NCBI GenBank assembly: GCA_964035545.1
Contig: OZ037767.1
Coordinates: forward strand, 28,501,628 to 28,565,627
DNA: 64,000 nt
Direction of reading: 5' to 3'
Origin: Bugula neritina
Taxonomy: Eukaryota; Bryozoa; Gymnolaemata; Cheilostomatida; Bugulidae
Shown: piece after piece, positions 54,601 through 64,000 of the stretch
Numbering within the stretch: position 1 is the first letter of the stretch
Layout of the letters: each line of letters opens with the position of its first letter
Program-made: the position numbers and the translations under genes
Notes under the pieces: model-generated
What the model saw: only the letters and a program-made list of their open reading frames with translations
Database searches by the model: none
Told to the model about the DNA's origin: nothing

Positions 54601-57600
54601 AAACGATGCTGCAAGAACTTTACTTTAGTTATACTGATAGAACTTAGCCTTTGGTTGAAGGTTGCTTGAGATTCATCTTCAATACGAATGTTAGCTATTG
54701 TGTTTACCTTGAATTTATCTATTCTTGCGATCTGTGAACCGTAAAGAATTTGAGGCTAAGAAAGCAGACAACTTCCTATTATATTGTCCACGAGAGCCTC
54801 TAGAGCTTTTTACTTTTTACTGCAAATTGTGGAGTCTCGTTGTACTAGCTAATACAGTATTATTAGAATTTAAATATGAATGCTGTGAGTTTTTAGTCTG
54901 TTGAAAAACTTTAGATTCTAGCATTTGGCTAAATATAAATACCCTGGCTAAAGCTGCAGATATAGGTTGTAATTACTATAAAGTATAAATAAGCAAAATA
55001 ATTGCTATGAAGTATAACTGTATGCATGGTTTATGTAATATTTTATTAGTAGAATATGCAGTTAGTACGTAATTAAATGGTACTGATGATGGCTTTTTTT
55101 GCAAAACTACAGGTATAGGTGCTATAGCTTCATAAAATATAATGCTGAATATAGTATATTATGTAGCAATTAAAAGCTTTTGTGTATGTTATGATTGCAA
55201 TATGATAGTTTGGGTGGTTGTTTCATGCTGAGAAAAAGGTGAAAAACGTAGGATAAGAATAAGCTATAGCACTTTATTGTTAAGCCTTTTAGCCTCATGG
55301 CACATATGGCATGCTCATGAAACATCTAGTATTTTTAATTTGAATTATTTCTAACATTTGAAAGAAATGGTGATTGCTGTTTTACTTGTATTTACAGCTT
55401 GTATATTTTTGGTTTAAAGAAGAGTTTTGCATCAATAATCTCCTACACCATTCTCTTAGTTTACACAGTGTATTGCCATAGCTTATACTAAATGGCTGGG
55501 CCATTAATATTCAGAGAGGAACTTATAATGTGGAGAAATCGTAGACGAATTATAGAGTTATCTCCTCTACAAAGTGGAGTATTTTGTTAATCTCCGCCCA
55601 TATAGACCATAATAATTTTATTGGCTATTTAATTCATATAACACGTGCGCGCTAGCCATTGTCAAAATATATAACATTAGTATAAACTATTCAAGTTTTA
55701 TCGACAGAAACTTAATATTATGAGCTATCAGGACAGATATTCTACGTAAATTTTAAAGGATTAGTAAACTTTTAGAAAATTATTGTACAAGGTTACTTAC
55801 TGGCTACTGGCCATGAAAGAATAAGAATAAGGTAATGTGTTCTAGAAATAGCTAAATAAAACAATATTAATATTATTGTTAATATTTACTACCAAAAAAT
55901 GAGAATTGAAAAACTATAGCACAGACTTAAGTTAATGTTTGCAAAAAGCTTGTTACCTAATAACATTCATCTGCTAAGCCATGTGGTAAATATGTCAAAG
56001 TTTTAAGGTTTTTGGAGGAATACTATGCATATTATTAATAATGACTTATGTTTCTAACTTTAGGTTGAATAGTAAGTTATTCTTATTCGATTATCATTAA
56101 GTAGTAAGCCTTAGAGCAGTACTGAGTGTATATGAAGAAGGACTTGCTACACAGTCTAACGGCCTCTCTTTAGACTAGTTAGAGAGTGAAGTTTGTGGGC
56201 TATTCATAGAAATTGGTAGTGTTTTCAAAGTTGATATAAGCTATTTATTATCTTACCTTTGATTTCTCTATAATAAAACCTGTGCATAATATACAATATT
56301 TGATAATACCTAAGGCTAAGTTTTTACAGACTGGGCAGAGATTGTATTATTCCTTCATTCAAATTTAAGAATTGGCTAGTAGTACAACAATGGTTTATTC
56401 ATACTATGTTGGTAAAATGAAAACCTGGATATGCATACTTGAAAGCTGATATCAAACTTGATAAATAACATCAACTACCTTATTTTTAGTAGAGAAAGGG
56501 TGTTAAATTAAGGTTTTGGCTTGTTTTTAATTTATTAAGCAAAGCTTGAGTTCTTAAACTTGTTGTAGGTACAGCATGTGTGAAAATTAATAAAGCTTGT
56601 TAAAAGTTTAGCATAGCTGCTGAATAAAAACTTAAGTAAAAGAACTGAAACTAGCAAGATCTCTTCATCACTTTGGATACTATCAGTTTGGTATTACTAT
56701 TAGATTCCTTGAGTAGTTGAGTGGCAAGATTTTATGTTAAGCAATATTATCTACTTGAATTCTAGTTAAACAGCTATTTGCAAACGGTTAATAGTGATAG
56801 ATGATTTACTTCTATAATAAATCATTTATATATGTGTTGGTAAACCTTACAGAGGCATTGGCTACTAAGCTCAAGTGGTAAAGACAGGGGTAGCTAATAC
56901 CTATAAAATACAGCCTAAGCCAAATACAATGGATAGCCAATCTGGAGTAAAATATTTATTGTTCTGTTTGGATCTGTTTAACTCTTTGAAACTGCAAGAT
57001 AATTTTAAATCATCTCCAAAAAATATTATTGGAGTGACATATAAAACACTCTAATTGAACAGTTTTTTTGTGAACTGGAAACTTCTGCTGTACCATTGCA
57101 TTCTCACCGCGGCTATAATAATACTAATCATATGACTATACAGTTTACTTGATTCTTCAATAAACATGTACGACTAGCATACTTATGGTAATTTGGTACG
57201 TTTTTTCATGTATAATGTATGGTTTCACCGCGCCTCTGGGCATACTTATCAAGCAAATTGCTGTAGCTATACACCCAGCTGCCTAGAAACTTCTGTCAAT
57301 CTCACAGCATGTTTCTAATGTGGTTAGACTAACTCTTCCAGGTACAGTATGAATTCCAACTACCACAATCTGTTACGGCAGTATTAAATATTCAAAAGGT
57401 GTTGGGAAGTTTGTTTTCTTATTTAATTTTCAACTGAAAGTTTTTTAGCACAACTTAAAAAGGTTGTCACTTTACTCTATCAAGTGTTAAGCTTATCAAG
57501 ATTATGGCAGTTAAACTTTATCCTAGCTGGTCTTTTATTGCTTAAGCTGAAAGTGAAATAGTATTAGCATGTTTTATTACTTACATATAGATTAGTACCT

Positions 57601-58462
57601 TCTCTGCTACCCGAACAGGACAAAGTGGAGATAGGTGAGAATATAGATTAGCACCTTCAGTATTTTACTTGTAATCAAAATAGTGAAATGACTGTAATAA
57701 CTGTAAAATATAATATGTTAAATGTATGTTTAGTATGAGATAAGGTCTAAAATATTAAGACTATTTTAGAGTTTTGGATACAAGGGGCATAACTCCCAAT
57801 CTACCCCATAGCTGTTCTAATCAATAGCTGATGTATTAAGAGTCATAGCAAGAGGTGTATTTTTCCGGAATACAATGACAAAATCCATGACTGCTTTGTA
57901 AATAGCTCTTCCTGGGGTAGCTTACTGATTTTTATAGCCTGATCAAACAATCCTCAAGTGTGCTCAGGCATTCAAGTCTATTCGTCATATTGTTGAAGCA
58001 TCTGCTGTCTTTGTTTTTGAGAGATGGCAATTATAAAGCGTATGCTTAACATAGTATCTTACCAATGCACAACATTTTATACGTTAAGTCAATTTATTGA
58101 TTCAATCAGACAAAGGCATTAGGAAATCAATTAAGATTTCAGATAATGGTGCAAAGCTTTAATTGGCTGTTATATTGTTATTTACCTTACAATCAGGCAT
58201 TGGCACAAGTCACTTCTATATAACATTATACAATATACGTTATTATTACTGTAGCTTGTACGTTGTTGTTAATAGACTCTCTCTATGTTCATTAGTTTGG
58301 CTTACCACTAGGCAGAGGTTAAAGTAGCATCTAGTGTATACATGTACATATTGGGAGTGGGTAATACAACTTCTGGACATTATAGGGTTGATGAGGCAAA
58401 TGGTTGCTTACAAAAGCTGAAACATTACAGCAGACATTGAAGATAAAGTTCTCTAATCGAAT
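51659..58462. other. Long intergenic region, no gene recognised
   Basis: This is 6.8 kb of AT-rich sequence between the acyltransferase start (minus) and the Ig-LNR gene (plus). The only notable parts are low-complexity tracts at 53720-53900 (ataatacta-type) and 54060-54360 (ataatgataatc-type). Short Cys-rich open frames near 53990 and 54360 arise from TGTGAATG-type simple repeats and are not called as genes. Confidence 0.5.
54060..54360. repeat. Low-complexity ATAATGATAATC-type microsatellite region
   Basis: Imperfect trinucleotide/hexanucleotide repeats (ataatcata, attatcata) alternate on both strands. They produce Ile/Met- or Tyr/Asp-rich spurious frames. Confidence 0.75.
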
Positions 58463-61400
58463 ATGGAAATGCTTAAACTGTTTCTACAAACAATACTAGT
58501 GTTCTCTCTTACATGGCGAGATTGTTCCAGCAATCAAGGTGAGTCATACAAAGTTATCAACTCTTGCTTGTATGTAGAATATATTGACTTCCTGCTTTTT
58601 TGTTAAAAACATTCATTTTTCATTTTGATATGCCGTATAACTCTATTTCGCCATTTCTATAAACCTTGGTTATTATAGTAGACACTTATAGTATATCTTT
58701 TCTAGTTCATACTTGTGTAACTGTACATTAAAAAGTTACTATACCAACTAGTACAGTAGATGGCTATCATTATGTAAATAAATCAACACTTCATTTCAGT
58801 ATCAATTTAGCGTAGCATACATAAAACCATTCTTTTTCTCATGCATTGCTTGGATTCAAATGCACTAAGCATACATTTAAGGAGGTGTAGTTGAGTACTA
58901 GCTGAATATTTCCATATTATTATAATGAAGTAAGAATTACAATGTTAGTAGATCTGAGTCACTTGGCTGTGATTTGATTGATTAGTATCAAATGGCAGAA
59001 TCAGAGCTCCTGCTTGACATTAATACCCACAGAAATGCTTCGGTCAACCGCTGAGAGTTTTACTTAATCTTGGGAGCAGAGAAACATTTTTTTTTAAATC
59101 TCAAACTTGTATTCTGTGTTAGTAAAGAATAGGAGGGTTGAACTGCTACACTATAAAATACTGATAACATCTTCTTTATCATTGCATGGCAATTGTGAGA
59201 AAATACACTTCAAACAACACACAACACAAAACATAATAATACTCTGATACTACGAGTTTCAAGTTTAACTAGTTGGGTTGGCTATAAGATCGGATGTTGC
59301 TCAACAATTTCTTCTCTGTTGGGTAAACTGCGTAGTTAGAGAAATTCTTCATTTGCATACTCTGCTTTGTAATCTTTAGAGTTTTGCTACAGAAAAAAAA
59401 TCATCATAAGGGTCGTCCACTCATCTTATAATGATTCAAGGGTTTTCCATCCTTTCTAGATAGTGGTTTTAATGATGAAATTTTGATTCTCTTCAACCCA
59501 CACCTACTTAATCCTACCCTACTTCTACCTCACGTCTACCGAGTATATAAAAGGCCGTAATACTTCTGACTATTTTAATATAAAAACAGAATTGATCAAA
59601 AAGAACCTCTGTTGTTATTTCACCTATGCTTGCAATGTTCACCAGTTTCCCTTTTGGCCTGCCACACCTTAGGAAATCCTCTACCTCCACACGCAGAACA
59701 GTTGTTTCGCAATCCTATCGCCTAGTGTTCATATTTCCAACTACCAACCCCCTTCCCCACATTGACACTAGTAACTTCTTCATTTCACAAAGTCTGGGCT
59801 CAGAATTTGAACCCCTCCTGATGTACTACAATTTGCGGTTATTTTCATCTGTTTGGCTGTCAGAAAAAAATTCAGGGAGTGAATTTTTTCTTTAATTTAA
59901 AATATGTGATGTAAAAAAAGGAGAATAAATAATTAGCTTGAATCTGAGTCTTATACAAAATTGTGCAAATGAAGGTTTATTGCAAAAAATCTAAGTGACA
60001 CCTTAAAATAGTTCTTTTGCTGTAAGACCCTTGCTATCGTGAGAACCAAATCACTCCATGCAACTTATGAAACGGAATGCTATTGAAATAGTTGTTCATT
60101 TAGACTTCAAAATAATAATTATATAGTTTTAAGAACCTGATGTAGAACTACACAATACTGTGTTAATACTAACTACCTATGTTTTCACAGTAATCTATGA
60201 GCTGCAGGAGAATAGGCTTTGTACTGGAACAGGTGTTCACGGCAGTCAGGTGAGCATGCTGTGTGAAATCTCCAACCTATCTGAACTCTGTGCCAATCCA
60301 AACACAGTCCAACTGAAGTGGGTATTTGCCTCCCCTGTCTACCGGAGACCTATCACTGACTCTGACAAGTATAGTAAGTAGAGACTCACTACTTTTCAGT
60401 CTAATAATAGAATCAGGCAATATAGTTGCATAATGAGCCTTGAAAATAATAATATGTCAAACCTAAATTTATAACCAGCTTGGCAGTTATAACAACTTTT
60501 GTCAGTTTTAACAACATACTTTTCGTGTTGGATTTATGTCCCTTGGTTTGGAGGCAGTATTGACTACATAACTCCAGTTTATTTACTTAAAGATCATACT
60601 GCCTTTGATGAATTCTGTAATAATATTGGTATTATTTAGTGAACAATTTACCAGTAAGTATTGTGGCGGTATAAAGTACAACTTGTTTAGTTTGAGCTAA
60701 AATAGAAAACATTGCTATACAGCTATTATTATAAACTTAAATGAAGATGTTGCTATACAGCTAACTACCAAGTTCTTATAAGTTTCTGCTTTTAATCCTA
60801 AATATAAATATTGATCCAAATGAAATGCTTTTACTGCCCAAGTGGTGTATTTCTGTGTGAATTTTCTGCAAGTACTTGCTTAAAAGCTTTAAACCTTTGG
60901 CATTTAGTGACATTTTAAAACGGTGAAAAATATGGCCAACTGTAATTAATATGATATTCTGTTTTCATTTTCTTTCATATTTGGCATGGAAACCCCTTCT
61001 ACAGATGCAAAATACATTATAACTATTGCAATAAAGAGTTCAATCCAATTCAAATGTATTAATGCATTTTATGATAATATACAGGCAGGTATGAAATAAC
61101 AAAAGTAAATGGTTACATTTTAGCATCTATCCACATGTTTATTTACCTGCATGTGGTGAGAGTTTAACTCACGCCTCAAACCAAACTTCATGAATGCAAA
61201 TGATAAAGTAGGCTATTGAATGTCTCCATTAATTCAGCTAAACGTACTATTATAAGCCCAAGAGATACTGTTATGTATTATTAAAGTAAATAATTACTTC
61301 AACTATAAGGGCTAATGACTGGTTTCCCATCAATATGAAGTGCTGAGATTAAGAAGTTCTAGAAAATGCTTCCCAGCTAGCAGGGACCACAGTGTACCAA

Positions 61401-63426
61401 GTTAATAGTTCAAACTATACTCCATAGTCCTACCATTATTCTAAATTACAAGGTTGAAGGTTAAAGTAATAAAAACCTGGCAATTGTAAACCTTTAGCAC
61501 TGGTATTAATTAACTTGTGGTACATCTTAGATTTCTTAGAAATTGCTTCTTATGGGAACTGGTTGCATAAGTTTTCTGTTGGTAAATTTCGATGTGCAGT
61601 TTACACTATCGTTTCTTTTGATTTTCACACTGTTGGTTTCAATAGTTTTAATTTTTAGATTTAAAAATGTGTTTCCATATAAAAAATTAAACAACTGAAA
61701 ACAGAGCAGATTGAAATTTTAATTTCTAATTCCTTGCAAATAGTAATATATGTAGTTCAGACAGACAAACTAATCAGGAGGTCATACTTTCTGTGTGTAC
61801 CAATTAGTTGATTACTGTTATGGTATTAGCTACACCAGCACCAAATCAACTCAATTATTTCATCTATAGAGACTCTCTCGGTCACTAACTGAATGAATAA
61901 ATAAGAATTGTAGCTAAATATACCCACAAAGTATTGAGTATCCTACAAGTACAGCAGTGTTTGTTGAGTTATATATATAGCACCATATATAACTATGTAT
62001 TATAAGTCTTAATCAATGTCTATAACTGAAAATGACATTCAACCATCAGGAAGACTATGTTTTGGTTAAACTAGACTTTGGCAAGTGATTTGAGTTGTCC
62101 TGGTGTTTGTTGGTTGTACCAGTCAGTACATATGTATTATATTATAGCATATGGTTGCATAAATTATTTATTTTGGAGCTAAAATTATCCAAAATAGTAA
62201 ACAAAAATAGTTTTTGAAAGCAGCTTAAAACTGTATGCAGCAAGTCTAACCGTGCTGAGATTAAATACTCTTAAATGTTGAAGTTATTAGCCAAATCTAA
62301 ATAAAGGGAAACTTGTTTTAAATTGTATACATGTTTCAAGAAAATTGAGCTGAAAGTTGTATTCATGAGCCCTCTAATGTAACTAAATCTAGTTTAATAT
62401 ATACATATGTGTCATTAAGGAGTTATCTTGTCATGCTCTCACTCCTGAAGCCCAAAATTTTTAATTTTCTAAAGCTATGCACTCCTTTTCAAGATTGTTT
62501 AATTGTCAGTGATATGCAGGTATATGGGAAGAAGATGGAAGTGATCGCAAGTCATCTGTGTTGAGAATAAATTCAGTAGACCAGGATGAAGATCCGGGAA
62601 TGTATACTTGCAACATTCACTGCGATTCCACCTCCAACCCTGCACTCAGCTATAAGCTGGAGATGTGTGTGCAAGATGCAGCTACTAAACTTAGTGAGAT
62701 CATTTCCTGTTTGTTATGTAATTCATCAGATATTGCCAGAATGTGCCAAGTCAATATTACACTTATGCGTTAGTTTGCCAGCCATTCACAAATTGCACAT
62801 ATTTTAGCTAGAATTTGCTGTTGGTTGTCTCTCCACTTATCTGTCTGTCTTTACTCTGTCTGTCTGCGTGTTTTTATCTACCTCGCTTGTCTAATTTTAG
62901 ACTGCAAGGAGTAAAGAGAAACTTGGTTAATTTCATTTTGGAATTTAAAAGTCTCAATACTACTGCAAGCAAAAATAAAAGTTGCCATTACTCTATAAAA
63001 TTTTATGAATAACTAACTATTGCCTATCATATACCTCAGTTGTTATAGACTATCAGTAACTATGACTATGACTACCAGCTAGTGTGACTGTACCATTGAC
63101 TGAATATGCCAGTAACTGTGACTATACCAGTGACTGTGACTGTATCATTGACTGTGACTATGACTGAACCAGTGAATATACCAATAACTGTGACTATACC
63201 AATGATTATGTATATCTGTATAATTTTAGTATCATGTTCACTCTCGACCGAAGAGGACAGCTGTGTGCACACATTTGGAGATGGCAAGTGTGACGAGAAG
63301 TGTGACTCAGAGTCGGAGTTGTATGACGGAGATGATTGTGACCCCTACAGTGAAGACACTTGCGAAGCTGACTGCTTGAGTACATACAGCAATGGGAAGT
63401 GCGAGACCAGCTGCTCTGGCGCACAG
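58463..63426 (+). CDS. Secreted or membrane Ig-LNR protein, first four exons (continues right of window)
   Basis: Exons: 58463-58538, 60191-60373, 62520-62693, 63230-63426; phases 1, 1, 1, 0, giving 210 residues before the edge. Exon 1 is a signal peptide (MEMLKLFLQTILVFSLTW). Exons 2-3 encode one Ig domain (res ~26-144): SMLCEI, LKWVFA, VLRINSVDQDEDPGMYTC, with the DxGxYxC-type signature (here DPGMYTC). Exon 4 encodes a canonical Notch LNR module, CVHTFGDGKCDEKC with YDGDDC (Ca-binding acidic residues present), and the start of a second, CEADCLSTYSNGKCETSC. The exon 4 donor (CAG|GTGACT) is phase 0 and no later exon is visible before 64000. LNR modules in Notch restrain proteolytic activation, but nothing here shows that this is a Notch receptor. 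Confidence 0.7.
63050..63215 (+). repeat. Imperfect GTGACT-rich repeat before the LNR exon
   Basis: Repeated blocks of the type AGTAACTGTGACTATACC and GACTGTGACTGTATCATT end about 15 bases before the acceptor at 63229. Chance frames in it read as Val/Thr repeats. Confidence 0.75.
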
Positions 63427-64000
63427 GTGACTTGACTGTGTTAGCCCCAAATATTAGAACTCCCAGATCAATGAATATAGTATTTTTGCACAAAGTTGCA
63501 GCTTTACCTGCTATTTTTACCTACCTTTGTCTTTCTGTCCAAGTATCTATCATTATAAGTAAATTCTAGTGAGAAGTGTCGATTCACTTTGAGCTAGTGG
63601 GTCTAAAGGACCCTTTCAGGACAAAATATCATGTAGTTTACTGCTATAGAAATCCTTCTTGATGCATAGAAAAGAAATATCATTTCATTGTAGTCAAGAT
63701 TCCTGTAGGATGGTAGTGACTGCAGTTATCAAAAAAATTGAAAAATACTGGGCTCTAGATAAGAAATATTTTCAAAAATGTCATATTCACACAGAGATTT
63801 TCATTAAGTTGCATTGTATTATACTATTATATAATATTGTTTATGAGTAGCTGGTAATGCAAATAATTACACAACTTCAATGCCTTGGTTGAGTCTGCTG
63901 CATTTTATGTGTGCTTATATATAAATATGATTGTATTTAATGACATTTTTAAATGTATGTTTTTTGATATTTGTTTAATCTAGTTAGTCGCTATATATAA
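63427..64000 (+). other. Intron 4 of the Ig-LNR gene, to the window edge
   Basis: AT-rich sequence without a convincing further exon. The short frame at 63659-63850 shows no domain or splice support. Confidence 0.4.

Noticed and set aside
59626-59895. 89-codon ORF in the first intron of the Ig-LNR gene
   Set aside because: No domain, no splice sites in frame, and low-complexity surroundings.

Overview
The window is a eukaryotic, almost certainly animal, genomic segment: AT-rich, with small exons, canonical GT-AG introns (one GC-AG), immunoglobulin-type receptors with phase-1 introns, a Notch-type LNR exon and a ciliary gene. An early-branching metazoan such as a sponge fits best; that is inference, not demonstrated. 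I assembled the genes by hand from splice signals, requiring reading-frame phase to be kept across every intron. Three models (TALPID3-like, DUF4239, minus-strand Ig receptor) close perfectly. The acyltransferase closes if one small exon is accepted. Two genes run off the window edges.

Layout. (1) 331-595, minus: exon of an acidic-ectodomain/DUF4239 paralogue that leaves the window on the left. (2) 3010-29666, plus: a 35-exon gene for a 2016-residue TALPID3 (KIAA0586)-like centrosome/cilium protein. Its intron 21 is swollen to about 10.26 kb by roughly 620 copies of a 16-bp repeat; this array also creates three huge spurious open frames. (3) 31256-36585, plus: an 8-exon, 703-residue membrane protein with a repetitive Glu/Pro/Ser/Thr ectodomain joined to a DUF4239 (bestrophin-like) channel domain. 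(4) 37307-40525, minus: a 7-exon, 451-residue type I Ig-like receptor. (5) 41682-51658, minus: a 15-16-exon wax ester synthase/DGAT-family acyltransferase with an N-terminal membrane segment and an altered active-site motif (HGxxxDG in place of HHxxxDG). (6) 58463 to beyond the right edge, plus: signal peptide, one Ig domain and LNR modules. Mobile or repeated elements include two related tRNA-derived SINEs, one MITE-like element with 28-bp inverted termini, and a tRNA-like sequence.

The most striking feature is not a gene. Nearly every intronic tandem array sits within tens of bases of a splice junction, and in at least six introns the repeat unit itself contains a copy of the authentic donor (with the exon end) or acceptor. 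These introns therefore carry many decoy splice sites. The adjacency is read from the sequence; any mechanism or function is inference.

The genes do not form an operon or an evident pathway: one ciliary gene, two DUF4239 paralogues in opposite orientation on either side of it, a lipid acyltransferase and two cell-surface Ig proteins.
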